From positions 3,696,904-3,760,903 of the forward strand of contig JABAKD010000009.1 of the NCBI GenBank assembly GCA_012845835.1: 64,000 nt of DNA. The letters are read 5' to 3'. Under the pieces are notes generated by a model, which worked only from the letters and a program-made list of their open reading frames with translations, made no database searches and was not told where the DNA came from. Position 1 is the first letter of the stretch; every line of letters begins with the position of its first letter. This document shows positions 12,544 to 25,651 of the stretch, piece by piece. The DNA comes from Undaria pinnatifida. Its lineage: Eukaryota; Sar; Phaeophyceae; Laminariales; Alariaceae. The position numbers were made by a program, and so were the translations under genes.

Positions 12544-14030
12544 TTGCCATTGGATTTGCGTAGAATGCGCAATACAGCTTTGACTACTTGGGTTTATAGG
12601 GCTGAGAGTATGCACGATTCAAGTTGGCCACTAGTGTTTTGTTGGACGTTTAGTCAGTCGCGAAACGGAGTTGCCGAGTTTCCAACTTTTTGTGTTTCAT
12701 TAGCTACTACTGGTACACACTTGTAGGTATTTTCTTTTTTTTGCGGTGAACAGCATAAATTTTTCAGGTGAATTACTGCCGGCTGCCGATACCCCCCACA
12801 TGCGATTTGACACCGCAGCGCACAGCGGGAGATCTGCACACACAAACAACTTGGAGGAACAGCCCATCTCTGTCGACGATGCCGACGGCGTCAGCCATGG
12901 GGCAACCCACCTAACGTGCGTAGATCCCGTCGGCGATGTGTTGGCCATTTTCACCCCGCAAACCAAATTAGCGAGAGCACGCGACCAGTGCTCTACCGCA
13001 TGAACATGAAAACCTGCTGCGTAGTACGCCGCTCAGATCCTACAACCGGCGAAAAAACTGTACTGCTATATGCCTTGCCAGGGCAACCGCGATTTGACCG
13101 TTGACGTTAAGTTCGGGTCCCCTACCACCCATTTCAGGCAGCACGTAGACACCACAGAGAAAAGGGGACCTGAAAAAACATGAGGCCTGGAAGGCAGGTA
13201 GCTATGGCGGGGGCAGTGGCGGGTCCTCGAGCGAGAAGGATGCGAGAGCATCATTGACTACATAGACGGCGTCACGCCGTTCACGAGAAAGATGGTTGTG
13301 TTCACCATTGACAGCAAGAGCTTTAAGCCGATGCTTTTGGACTTGCGGTCGTCATCGACGGGAGCGTTTGGTGCAAGGTCCGAGAGAGATTCATGTAGGT
13401 ATCAAAGACCCTTTCTTCACGGAAAAATGTTTGCACAGCCATCTTGGTGATGAGGTCGTCTGTTCGCTCCTATCCCCCCCAGGTAGGATTGTGATTGAAA
13501 CCTTTCTCTATGCAGGGGTAGACTAACCTGGTACATGCGATGTACTTCTTGTTTTTTATTCTGTAAACTGAACCTTTATTGAAATTCAGCCCATATGTTT
13601 TGCTCTTCCCTTTCTTGCATAAAAAAAGGCCAAAAGGCGTACTTTTTATCTCCGACGGCGTCTTCAAAGGGATCCTCCGGAGTCCGGCAGGGCCTCCGGG
13701 GTCCCCTCTATCGGCCCCCTCGGGGGGTGTTGGCTCGCTTCGCCGATCTAGGGACTAGATATTAGTCGTAAAATGAAAGCAAATCACAGTCCTAGACACT
13801 GGGGACTAAGCGAGTATACACACAAAAAATATCAACAGATTTCGCATGTCAGGTGTCCAATTATCTCAATTGCATTGGCAATCCAGCGCAGGCTTGTCGG
13901 CCCTTCAGTTTCCGTGGTAGCGACATCTCGAGCTTCTTCTGCTATGTACTACAAGGGGATTTATTCCAGCTGACGCCACCCGCACAATGTGACGAGCCCA
14001 AGATCGTGGATCCAGCCTTCAGCGGCATAT
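12544..14030. other. segment between inverted trinucleotide arrays
   Basis: A 1.5 kb block bracketed by (AGT)n on the left and (ACT)n on the right, so its borders are inverted relative to each other. It contains an open frame at 12746-13003 (plus; 85 codons, no recognised domain) preceded by a possible splice acceptor TTTTTCAG at 12761-12768, and a local GC-rich palindromic patch near 13665-13735. I cannot assign a function. The symmetric borders suggest one inserted unit or two elements joined through their simple-repeat tails. Confidence 0.3.
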
Positions 14031-14146
14031 AACAACACTACCACTTCTACTTCTATCTCTACTGCTGCTATTACTACAACAACTACTACTACTACTACTA
14101 TTGCTGCTGCTGCTACTGCTACTACTACTACTACTACTACCACACT
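14031..14146. repeat. (ACT)n-type trinucleotide array
   Basis: Imperfect ACT/GCT/ACA repeats of about 116 bp. It yields false polyvaline and polythreonine frames on the two strands. Confidence 0.9.
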
Positions 14147-17100
14147 AAACGGTTCGTGTGGCGCCTATCGCTGCAGCCAATTTAAGCTGGAAATCGTTTA
14201 TTTTGCCACCGAACTATCGCCAAATATTTCTTCCCGTAGGCCGTTTGCCATGTCTGGCGTGGACGCAGAAAGATATAAATCTATGTAGTACCTGGCTTTT
14301 TCGACGATGTTCCAGTGCTCGTTTCAGCCACAAACCGCATAACACGTTATTCTCGCAGCCGTAACTGTGGTTTGGTGGCCTCGTTCGGTTTTGGTAAAAG
14401 CCTCAAGCACAAAATACACCCAAAAAATATTGACGGCCGTGATTTGAATATCCAGCGTTGTAGTGTTTAAACTAAATCGTGACCCATACCATTATTGATC
14501 GTAACTCCAGTGGGCAATAGTCACCGGACGGCATCGGTGATGGAGGTGGACGCTGTTAGATCTTAGTTATGCAGTTTAAAAGAGCCCTACCACGCGAGAA
14601 CCTACCATTTTTCCCATTTTTCATAGCGGTTTCGCGACACACATGCCCATGTGACCGTTCGCTACGTTTCTACCACAAGGTACACATTATGACCATTTTG
14701 TCGGCCCAAATTCAGTGGTGATAAATGAGAGCATATCGCAATATAATTCCGTATCATTGACGTTGCAGGAAACAGAGTGGGAAGACTACTGTGGGTAACT
14801 TTGGAGAGCACGCGTTAAGCTTACTTCCGTCATCGTGGGCGACGCAGGCGAAAAAGCAAGTGATTCCGTCGACATGATTAAAACAACCAGAAGAAGAGAG
14901 TCGTAGCCCGTCGAGATTTCAACAACCAAGAAGACTTTGCTTGCACGACGCGCGAAGCCCCGTGAGGTGTTCGGCGTATCGCATGGAGGGCGAACATCAT
15001 ATTTCCAATGACCGTTCGTAAGCCAGACCTCGGTACTTTATGCCTGAAAATTGCTTATGAATGGCAGCGGCAAAGATATAACTTTCTTTTTCTCGTGCGG
15101 CCACTCCAGAGACATCAATGGGTATATTACTATTAATATGTAACTGCCTCGTGGGTGCCTCATGATATTCACTCTGCGTGGTGCGAATATTTCCCTTGGG
15201 CGGTGTTAGGGCTCTCCCCATCCCGCATCATTTGATCTAAGTCGATGGCCATCACGGACAGCGCAAAAAAACAAACAAGAGACAAAGGTACCTTGGTTGT
15301 CCACTTAGCTCACGCAGTGATTGGCGCGTATACTAGTGTTGTTGCCAACAAACGGCAACCGCAATATACATGTAACGTTTTGTAGCGTCGATGCCAACAA
15401 AGGCCAGCACGGGGCGGTACAGGTATACCGATGTCAACACATGCTTTTGGTCAGCAGGTGCACATTTCGTGTTCTGACACTCATTGCTTCAGGAGCTCTG
15501 TACCTCAGCAAACCACAGCTGCAGGCGCCAGCCGACCACCAACACCATGGCATCGGTACGTATTCCTCGCAATCAGCCTGCTCTACCAGAATATCATTTA
15601 AACGAGTTCAGGGTTTAAGAAAGCCCGTCATTCAGAAAATAACTTAGCTTAAAAGCGTCACCTCTAGTGTAACACGCGCCTATTAGTGTTGTTAAAATGT
15701 GTTCCTTTCCGACCGAAACGTGCAGCATGAGCTTTCAAAACAGAAGAAAAGAATAAAAAAAAACAAATTCAGTCCAAAAACAATGAGTGGTGTTACGAGG
15801 AAGCTTTGTTTGGTGATCGCAAGTTAGTTTGATGTTTTCACCTCGCAACTGGTGTATCCAAATTTCGATTAAATGCGAAGAGAGAGGGCCTGCGTTTGGG
15901 TCACATGCGTCGCAGGCCATTATAATGAGCATGTCATGGAATCGAGTTTTAACTAGAAATGCATGAATTTGTTTTTGACCAGCAGCGTTGGGGTGACAAT
16001 TTTGGGGCATGATCGATTTTTAAGGTCCAGCGGATATCTGTCATCCCCATACTAAAGGCTTTCGCTGGAGTTTGAATATACGTTGGTCCACTTGTGATAT
16101 GGACGAGGAAGTTATTGTTTTGTGTGGCGTCGGAGAGCGCGTGTGATAATTAGGTATGATAGGGAAACTCAACGATGATCAACGAGCATTGCGATTGCTG
16201 CGGCTACTTCAATTTCATCGCAAAAAGAATATTGACACGCCCTGGGCAGGAGATTGGTTGACACACGTGCGACCACGGCTTGTCGACGGGATTGGAAAAA
16301 AGTGTCATGTAAGCACAAAGCGCATGTCCGAATTGAAATATATCGACAATATTACGCAATACACCATCATTAACCAATGTAACACGCGCTTCAACATGGG
16401 TAGCACCTACATATCCACACGTGGACCTCTACGAGTATAGTTCATCCAAGCACTGATTTTGAGGTTAAATAATCGTGCGACCTGACTAACGAAGAACGTC
16501 GAACCACTGATTATGAAAAACAGAAATGTGCAAGCTGATGAACAATCCCACGCCACTTTGCAGGTCAGTACCGTAAACGGTATTTGGAACGGTATTATGA
16601 AGCTCGTCTGTCCACCCCGTGAAAGGATTTCTACAACACTAAGACATATGTGAACCAACGCCTTTTAATGGATCGTCACCTGAAGAGGTCTACCCTCCAC
16701 ACACAAATGTATCTTGATCGAAATTTAAGTGCAGTCCGACGAAAACCACCATCGCCCAAGAATACGTTTTTTAAACGATTCGGATCGAGGAAACAAGACA
16801 TTCGAAAACCTAATCAGACAACAGGTGTTACCCCTATCAACGTAGAACGTGTCACGGGTCCAAGGTGGTATTAATGGTATAGCGCGCCCACAACCGACTC
16901 CATGCCAACAGTAAAAAATGTTTTGCAGGGTATATATATCCAAACATGTGGTCAACAAATAGTGTACTTGGGATCACAACAAACGTTATATTTGTCAATG
17001 CAGTCAGGCACGCCGCTGTTCTCAATGTCTGCACTTGTTCCAAGTAAATCAAGAGTACAAGGCATTTAACAACAAATAAGACTACTGACCGGCAGGCTAC

Positions 17101-17514
17101 ACTTATGAAGTGCGGGGGGACGGTGCAATATAGTTTTACTTCGGCATTAAGGCTCCCGATTGTTCCAAATTTCGTACGACCATCGACATGGCTTTCACGT
17201 TACTTTGCTTTTTGTTGTGGCGCAATGTAACGCTGTAATGAAAACCGTTTTTATACCTGAGCGTAACACAAAGCCAAACATGACAGCTATAATGTAATCG
17301 GACGATTACAAAACCTAAATTACGTCCGTCGACCCCGGCAGGGTTTCCGAATAAAGACGTGTTCCGGTCAACCATGGTAACAGAGTCGGGAGCGAAAAAC
17401 ACATCCCTTGCGAGAAGAAAGCGGGAAAGGCGAGGTTACGTGACCCCTTCAACGACAAGGACGAACGTTTCGCGTAACTAGTTTTCTAATTGGCGGTGTT
17501 GTTGTTTGTACTGC

Positions 17515-18380
17515 AACCGGACGATATTGTTTGCGAGATTCGTCGCACGTATGGGAGAGTAGTGTCTGCCACAGAATGTGATGTTCGGGGAGCTTGTTGT
17601 GGGTAAGGGCTAACTAGGGAGTCATGAGAAATACTGGCTAGTTCATCTGAAGGAGGTTATGTCGGTCGTTGCAACTAAATTCTAAGCGACGCGAAAGGTG
17701 TCTCAGGAAGCCGGCGGATGGTTTCGACGAGGAGAGCTGGGAGCCGAGTTGGCTATGTGAAAATTGCATGAGACAGAGGAACGCAGAGCTGGAAAGCGAC
17801 GCGCAAAGGTCGCGAGGGCGCCACCGACTGTCGTCATATCCAAGCGGCCGGGGAGAGGCGAGAAGACGGGAGGGGGGACGGGGAGGGGGGGGGGGGGGGG
17901 GGGGGGGAAGGGGTCCTGCCCATAAGGCAGGTCTGGGCCTGGCCGTCATCGAAAATAAATTTGTAGGCCTTCCAATAGCCGTCACAACCTACCGTGAGGG
18001 CACCCTGACGTCTTCGCCTCGTTGCCTTCCCTCCCCACTGTCCTTGACGCACTTCGAACGCTCTGTAAGCCTAATGCAGTCTTAAGTCAGTTCCTAGGGT
18101 CTGCTAGTATGACGATGTTTCTCTGGCCCTCTGCTTGCTTCTACTTTTAGTTTTTGTCATATTTTTTTGTTTCCTTCCCTTTTTGGCTTTCGTTTATTTT
18201 CGTTTCTCCCTTTTATTTTCCTTCCCATTCTCTTTATTTGTTTTCTTCGATTCATTTTTTGCAATAGACTTGTATTTGACGTGCGTATGCGTAGTGATAA
18301 GTACGACGTGTAATATATACGTGGAAGTCTTTTCTGGGTGGCAAACGGTATACTAATTTCTTACAGGCGCGAGTAGTTAG
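17515..18380 (+). pseudogene. non-LTR retrotransposon 3' relic, copy B
   Basis: It starts with TTTGCGAGATTCG (17530) and GTGATGTTCGGGGAGC (17579), which match copy C near 43580 and 43620 and belong to the RVMFGE part of the RT C-terminus. The frame then reads a degraded KPADG...GAE-like tail, followed by the G-rich tract (17870-17908). The 3' untranslated region follows, with GGCCTTCCAATA (17966) and CAGTTCCTAGGGT...TGCTAGTATGACG (18089-18113), both shared with copy C at 44.14 and 44.26 kb. A T-rich stretch and the TAATATATACGT block (18311) complete it. R lacks this interval, so it is a true insertion in L. The 138-codon frame at 17669-18085 is a frameshifted shadow. Confidence 0.65.
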
Positions 18381-18385
18381 TAAAA

Positions 18386-20011
18386 TACACTCCAGCTGTG
18401 AGATCGAAGATTTCGTCGAAACTCATCTTTAAAAGCTGTGTGTGATACTCCGATCGCGCGCATTACGAGTTGTGTGTCCTCATTAAGGATATAGGTCGGC
18501 GACTCCCCTTACAGCTACAGTGTAGCTATCAGGGTCAACAGGATGATTTTAGTCAGTCTGTGCGCGGAAACTATAAAACCCGTTTCTGAGGGGGACAAAA
18601 TGTGACAGCTGTGAAGGGAAAGGGGGGGCCTGGTTTTGATCAAAAGCGAGCGGGTTTGGAGGGGGGCGGGGGGGGGGGGGGGGGGGGAAGGGGCAATTTG
18701 TGCATGTAAGCTATAAATCCTTTCGAGGGGATAAATCTGACGGTTTTGGCACCAGTATATTATTGGGGGCGGGGGGGGGGGGGCGGGGGGGGGGCGGGGG
18801 GGGGGCGGGGGGGGGGGGCAGCTCTATATGTGCCTGGGAATTATACATTATTTCGAGGGGATAAATGTGACATTTTTGTAATAATACATCAGTTTATCGT
18901 GTTATCCTGGGGTAAGTCGTACAATCAGTGAGTAAAGAGAGAGTGGAGTGTTCGAGGGGGTGGGGATGGGATGGGTTGGGCGGGGAGGATGGGGGGTGGG
19001 GGCGGGGGTGGGGGGTGGGGGGGGGGGGGGGGGAGGAACACAGCGGCATGGATGGCTCTCGAAAGATAATGAGGTGATATCCTGTGCGTGAAGTGTTTAT
19101 TAATGTGGCGGATTTCGATATTTGGTGGGGCGTTTGAGTAAGGGAGAGCAAGAGGGGGGGGGGGGGGGGGGGGATTTTTTAGGAGGTTTAGGTCACAAAT
19201 AATATTCAAATACACTTCGGCTGTGAGATCAAAGATATGTAGCAGCTTGTTATACGCGTGGTGCTAGGTCTAGGCGATCGTGCAGGTGGTCGGGAAAGAG
19301 GGGGCGTTGGAGGGGGGGGGGGGGGGGGGGAAACACAGCGGCATGGATGGCTCTCGAAAGATAATGAGGTGATATCCTGTGCGTGAAGTGTTTATTAATG
19401 TGGCGGATTTCGATATTTGGTGGGGCGTTTGAGTAAGGGAGAGCAAGAAGGGGGGGGGGGGGGGGGGGATTTTTTAGGAGGTTTAGGTCACAAATAATAT
19501 TTAAATACACTTCGGCTGTGAGATCAAAGATATGTAGCAGCTTGTTATACGCGTGGTACTAGGTCTAGGCGATCGTGTAGGTGGTCGGAACAGAGGGGGC
19601 GTTGGAGGGGGAGGGGGGGGGGGGGGGGGGGGCGATAATTGAAACCTTCGTCATGGATGGTCAGAAAGATAATGACGTGGTATCAACTGCGTATAGGTGT
19701 TTATTACTCAGGCCGATTTTGATTGTGAGTGGGGCGTTTGGACAGACTAGGCGGAAGGGGGGGGGGATCGGGGGACGGAGGGGCGGGGGGGGGAAAGGGT
19801 TGGGGTTTGTTATGAAAAAGAGGTCAGTGGAGGGGGAGGGGGAGGGGTGGGCGGGACATTTCAATATGTGCGCGGAAACTATAAATTCTCAAAGGGGACA
19901 AACCTGACGATTGAAGCAATAAGACATCCCTTTATATCATCTGGCTTGTAATGTTTACTATTTTAGAAGGTTTGATGTTAGATGCAGCATGCAACCCAGT
20001 GTTTAAGTGTA
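18386..20011 (+). mobile_element. element E, copy E3 (full length candidate)
   Basis: The left end reads TACACTCCAGCTGTGAGATC and the right end TTTAAGTGTA at 20002-20011, giving short imperfect terminal inverted repeats (TACACT / AGTGTA). The flanks GTAAAA (18380-18385) and GTAAAT (20012-20017) are a plausible 5-6 bp target duplication. Modules follow the E1 order: CGATCGCGCG block, GGTCGGCGACT block, G runs, TAGGCGAT block, GCATGGATGG...CGATATTTGGTGGGGCG block, and a terminal GTGCGCGGAAACTATAAAT...GATGTTAGATGCAGCATG block shared with E4. No open frame looks coding, so the element appears non-autonomous. It sits inside the 3' region of retrotransposon copy B. Confidence 0.65.
19037..19632 (+). 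repeat. 295-bp tandem duplication inside E3
   Basis: AACACAGCGGCATGGATGG begins at 19037 and again at 19332. The two 295-bp units are almost identical apart from G-run lengths, and both include the CGATATTTGGTGGGGCG and TTTTTTAGGAGG blocks. A third, strongly diverged unit follows at about 19632-19755. The near identity points to a recent unequal exchange or slippage inside the element. Confidence 0.9.
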
Positions 20012-20110
20012 GTAAATAACGTGTTAAATCTTCACAGTTTGTTGTTGTATGATACAGCGATCGAAAGCTAGAATATTTTTTAGAATATTTGTAGGTACCA
20101 TTATTTTCTG

Positions 20111-20325
20111 ACATCGCTAATTATAAGAAACAGATACGTATTGTCAAATGCAACAGGCGAGGTGATGTGGTCATGCACTGTGTTTGTCACCATCATCATA
20201 CAGTCACCATTATTATCGACATCGCTAATTATACGCACGAGATACGTATTGCCAAATACAGCATGCGAGGTGATGTATGTGGCCATGTGCTGTCTCCGTC
20301 ATTGAGCATTAGAGGGAGGGATGCG
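20111..20325. repeat. 108-bp tandem duplication, 2 copies
   Basis: ACATCGCTAATTATA starts at 20111 and again at 20219, with GATACGTATTG and GAGGTGATGT following in both units. Confidence 0.85.
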
Positions 20326-20333
20326 AATCGACG

Positions 20334-20417
20334 CTTGGTATACATGTGCTCAATCACGTTACCTCATTAGTCATACTTGGTATACACGCGCTCAATCACG
20401 TTACCTCGTTAGTATTA
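20334..20417. repeat. 42-bp tandem duplication, 2 copies
   Basis: CTTGGTATACATGTGCTCAA starts at 20334 and CTTGGTATACACGCGCTCAA at 20376; both are followed by TCACGTTACCTC. Confidence 0.85.
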
Positions 20418-20443
20418 CTTCGCTTGGCATAGGTGGGGAGGCG

Positions 20444-20486
<43 letters not shown>
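20444..20486. repeat. (TA)n then (TG)n microsatellite
   Basis: About 35 bp of alternating T and A followed by a short TG run. Downstream (20.5-20.62 kb) lies a block that also follows element E at 45.15-45.29 kb, sharing CCTGGGGTA, CCTGTGACCACGGA and TTGATTGTGC; it seems to be part of the retrotransposon 3' region. Confidence 0.9.
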
Positions 20487-23400
20487 ACAACGTTCGGTTC
20501 GTTTGTGTTTTCCCCTGGGGTAATTCTCAGCGTCAGAGTGACCGAAGCCTATCCTGTGACCACGGACTTGATTGTGCAAGTTAATGGCAGAACTACAACC
20601 AAAACAACCGCTGCAGGAGATCAACAGTTTACTCGAGTCGAAAGGGGCACGCGCTGGGAGGTAGACCAGTATACCGCGATAGAATCCAACACCATCGATC
20701 GGCATTTTGACACTATTGTCGTCTGGCATGGGATGGATCATGGTATTGCTTCTAAGACATTTTCTGAATCCAATTTTACCGCGGGCGAGTCCACAAAACG
20801 TTCAATCGAACTATAACGCTGTACGACATCTACCAGCATACTTTGCAACGTTCATAGTTATGTTCCCAGACCGTGGGATTGAGAAACTGGTTTTTATCTT
20901 GTCGTTGTTCTTGTCAACGTCGGTCGGTCGATGAAACACATGCTACAAATATAACTGTAGAGGTGCACCATCTGTTTCTTGCTTTTCATAAGCTCTTGGA
21001 ACCTTCAGGAGGTTTACCAGGGTACCTCACGCGAAAAAACATAAATGGCGAAAACGGAAAACGTAACCGGACAGACAGATCCATGGTCGCCTTTGGTTTT
21101 CAAACAGAGTAATGTTGGGACGTCAGAATGATATCCCGACATCGTTGGGTTAAAGCGACCATAAGAAGTTACCACAACCGCATCGCGCGTTTTCGCGTGA
21201 TGTGCCTTTTGTAAAGACCATGGGATTGTGTATCGTACGGGTTTCTCACCCGCAGATCTTAATCAGAGATTGCGTATCGTACGGGGTTTTCTAGCTTCAG
21301 TTCTTAACCACGTTACACCATAAAGTTACTGAATTTTTAGTGGAGCGCTTGATAAAATCAATTGATAGATGCGGCTTTTCTTTTAGCATCTGGATCACGC
21401 TTGGTATCGGCTGACCCTAGAGCACTTATGGCGTCTCTATACTTGTCAATTATGACCTCTCACCCATGGCAGAAGGCGATTGATTTTGACATATATTGAA
21501 AGCGCAATTAGCTGAACACACCCTGTGCAGATAATTGCTATTTTGCGTGCCATCGCTCTACCCCGATAGAGACACAGACGCTTAAAGCAGATCAGAACAC
21601 CAGATCGTCAGTCGAATACCATTTCCGGAGAACCCATACGTGTTTCTTTCATAAATCGCATTGAATCGAAGTATTCAAGTATATATTTATGGCGGTGGAG
21701 GACCTGTTATGTGATCCTGGATCTGAGTCACTGATCGGACGGAGGACAAGAGAAGTGCGAAGAGAATGAATCGAATGAAGAATGAAAAACAAGTGGGAGA
21801 TCCCGCAACCTTCAACGGGGGTCGTAACACCGTTCGTTAGGGTATAGCTCCCCAAAAATATATATGTTTTGGAGGTAACTTCGGTTGACGAACACATGAT
21901 GCACGTTTTGCAGGGTCCTTCACGGGACATGGCCAAACCCGCGGGTCGGGCACAGCGATTATCACAACATCGCGGGTCCGGTTAGTTTTTTTTTTCAATT
22001 TCACATGTCAAGAGCTCATGCTAATACTATCGAGGTAAGACTTTGCGGCCAATTGATGTATATATCGTTTTCTGGATGACATTTACGCTTCACTTTATAT
22101 AACCCAGAGGACACAGTCGGAATGGATTTTTTGTTTTGAAGGAATCGTTTTCATGATGCCTGGGCCATACGATTCTTTGTCGGATATATAGCACTCTCAT
22201 TGCTTTTCCTAACCTGTTCGTGTCGTAAATAATGGAGCAGTGTCGGTTATATGAGATCCGCAGGAAATATGCGTTCATTTTCACCGTAGCCCGTTGCCGG
22301 GGTGGAAACGCTGACCCGATCCAAACTGACTGGACCCGACCCGTGAAAGCCTCCGGAAGCACCAATGGTTGCAGTGGCCGATTGGGTGAGGTGTAGCGTC
22401 ATGGGTATGGGTTGCAGCTACTTCAGCCAACATGTTTAGGTTTGACTTGAGAACGGTGTGAGCATACGCTACGGTACGGACACACCCACCAAGTGTATTA
22501 GGTTGCTCACGGAAGAGAAGCTCTATACTCGACCGAAAGCTGAATCGGAGGGAAACGAAATTGCAGTCAGATGGAATATCCCACGCCCCAGGTATGTACG
22601 AAGGAATATTGCAGAATAAAACTTACCATTTTCCGACGTTTTGGGGTTTAAAAGCCCCTCGTTCACAAAACGTGCTACTTTTTTTGGAACAAGCGTCGGC
22701 CGTAGGGTAAGGCCTTGGCTCAGGGCCAGATCTTGGGCGTTTTCAATAGAGCGGATGAAAAGTGTGTGTGTAAAAAGCAAGGTTCTTCACTACATGGTTT
22801 GCTACCTCCGATGGTTTAGCCAACTAGATGCGGACTAAGAGGGGGTCATGGCAGGATGAGGCACGAGAATATCACGCGCACGAACCGGGAATGAATTCGT
22901 TTCAACTCCAGAGGGTAACGCAGGGCGGACCAAGGGTATGAAGGAGACCAGACGCAGATACAGACTTGGCGTGTGACTCGATTTCAGTCAAAGTCGGCGG
23001 GTTTTTGGTATGGCGTTGGACGGGGGGAACGCGAATTTTTGAGTCCCTGGCGATGTTCATTGCGCGACGGAAATACCAGGCGGTCCCGCACCGGACGCAA
23101 CAATTTGTGCCGCAGCTTCCACGGCCAGGCAGTCACGAGCCGCCATCTGAATCTAAAACCGAGATGTACACAACGCGGCACATATCGCTTGTCAGGCCTG
23201 TGTATATAGGGGGGCCGCCGATGGCACACTGATACCTTGTCGAGCATAATGCTCATAGTGTGTATCACTTGTTATTTGGTACGCGTTCTACAAAGGGGTA
23301 GCGCGATAGGGACCGCAGATTTGCTCCAGCTACTCCTAGCTCACGAGGGTATTTCCCAATTATCGGGTACGCCACCGCCCAAACATCGGAGATATTGCTC

Positions 23401-25267
23401 TTGGCTAATGTTGTACATTTGAGCCCCCTTTAATTCGTGGGAAACGTTGCGTAAATATTTTGAGTGTAGCCCTGAAGAAATTAACCTTATTGCACCACTA
23501 AAATCGAATACGTGCTTTGTTTAGAAACCCCCATCGACCACATGTTGCTCGACCCAATGGGGCGTCCACCCTCATCGTATCAATCTTTAAAAAGATACCT
23601 GTTTCAGAAAACCATTTAAATCGTCATTTTCTGGACATCAAGATTTTCCTCGAACCATATTTAAGTGGGGCCGGCGTCATTTGTCGTAGGCCAAAGATGG
23701 TGTATAAGGAGAATGAAACAAATGCTCTCGATACTTTTTGAGGTAACCGTATCGCCAACGTAAACCTCGGCGCGGACGTATTCTTTTTATACAAAGCTTA
23801 CCTCCGTCAAGTCCCGCAGTGTTGTTGTTGAAGTACGTGCTGCCCTGCACGTGGATAGCAGAATAATCGATGTAAAGAGCACCTGCAAAGCGTCGACCGA
23901 CGTTTAAGTAAGCTTTTACGGACGAAGGTTACGATAAAGATGAAATGCTTCTATACTGAAGTTCCCTACATGAAGAGATAAAAATCTAAGGAAAACCTGA
24001 TACATGGAGAACTCTAAAGGTACCACCTGATGAGTAATCGCATGACGTAGATAGAAAGCGAAACAGTTTCGAGACCAGTGATATAATTGCATCCATTTTT
24101 GGGAACAGAAACCCCGTCATTCAGAAGTTGTTTAAACCACAAAGTGTTACCCTATCGCAGTGCTCACGCTTCTTAATCCCACCGAGAGGTGACACGTTGA
24201 TAAAACATGCGCTACTAATGGTAACACCGCTCAAGACGCGCGCTACTGTAGGAGACGCGTGCCATGTTAGAAGTGGCACGTTTTCACCGAAACAATATGT
24301 GAACGACGTGGATCCTCAGCCAAGAAACTGTCATGACTATTGCTGTTGTTTTGCCCTAAGATTTGTCGTATCGCTAGGGGCCATGGAGATTATATATTTG
24401 TGAAAACGTTTTTTTTCTCTGTGTCATTTGGTGGGTAAGGTACGAAGTTCTTGAAGTCAGGAGTTGAAAAACATATACATGGTGCACCTCCACCGTGTTA
24501 CATAGCATGCGTCCAAAACGCTCTGAGGCTCGTTACCCAACGAGCTGTATATCCTTCACAGCAAAATTTCCGTCGAACAACAATTCAACCCATGACCGAT
24601 ACACGTACTCGTGAACTCGTTGTTCAAACAATGTCCATGTGACTGCACACACCCAGGATACAGTGGAAAGGTTGCCCACACGTTGAATGCACCGAGACAC
24701 GTGTAACACCTAACTTCTGAATAGGCTGGGACTATTTCTTTTGCCGGAGATGAGGAAAGGTGCCGCTGGCGAGAACACCTCGTTTCGAGGCTCTAATAGC
24801 TGAATATGCAAAACAAAAAACACACCTGCCATCGTAGCCCTACTGCAGTCCACATGGGGTGTGAACATTTTGTGTAGTTCCTGAGCCCCAGAGCCCCGCT
24901 ATCGGAAACGATAGGACGTGCATTTCCTAGTGTAGATGCAGTGCGTGTGTTTGACGCATGGCTCTTGCGGCTTGTAACGGGAGCAGCTGTATATCTCAAC
25001 CTAAAGAATAACATCGCGAAGGCTGAAAGAGCAACCAGATAAACAGATCCATGGACTAGGCACACGAAACCTTTGAATATTTAAAATGGCGTTCCCATGA
25101 CCTTGGGGTTCGTGGGCTCGGCCATTCAGATATATTTCCCCCTGGCGTGATATGCCTGTCTCAGCACGTGCCTTTTTACCAAACATTATTGTATTGTATA
25201 CTTTCAAAACAATCAAGAGAGACCGAGGGAATTGGCGATAATAGCGTCTACTATATGAGTAGGCTCA

Positions 25268-25651
25268 ATGCTAGATAGATCTTTGAACGGGCAGCACGAA
25301 AACTTAAAGGGGGCGCTACAGGTCGTTGCGGTTAAATACACGAAAAAAATTGCATTTGAGAACAGCTCACCATGCACCTCCCACGTCCCCGGCGATGTTA
25401 CCATGAAAACAGGAAACGGTTTCGACGACCATAGGGGAGATTCATTCCATGAATATGGCATTTGCGGGCCGGTAATAAGAATAGTATCACAATTCGGCGG
25501 GTTGGCGCTAATGTTGTCTTTCCCGTTTGACAACGTGCATCGTGAGTTTCAGCGTTTAGTCACTCAAAACGGTTGCTACCGAGAGGAGAAAAACCTCACA
25601 GGAAACCAACAACAAACGGAAATTACCTCTGTATGCAAGATAACAAAGTAA
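25268..25651 (+). CDS. open frame with a paralogue in copy R
   Basis: A 127-codon frame whose central part aligns without frame change to 58682-58951 in R: both read through FENSS, GNGFDD / GKGFDD, and FGGLALM / LGGLALM. I recognise no domain. A hand count over 87 aligned codons gave about 39 amino-acid changes and about 10 silent changes, roughly what neutral drift predicts, so the shared frame is not evidence of selection. It may be a decayed exon of the duplicated block or chance. No splice signals or start context settle the matter. Confidence 0.2.
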   Translation: MLDRSLNGQHENLKGALQVVAVKYTKKIAFENSSPCTSHVPGDVTMKTGNGFDDHRGDSFHEYGICGPVIRIVSQFGGLALMLSFPFDNVHREFQRLVTQNGCYREEKNLTGNQQQTEITSVCKITK

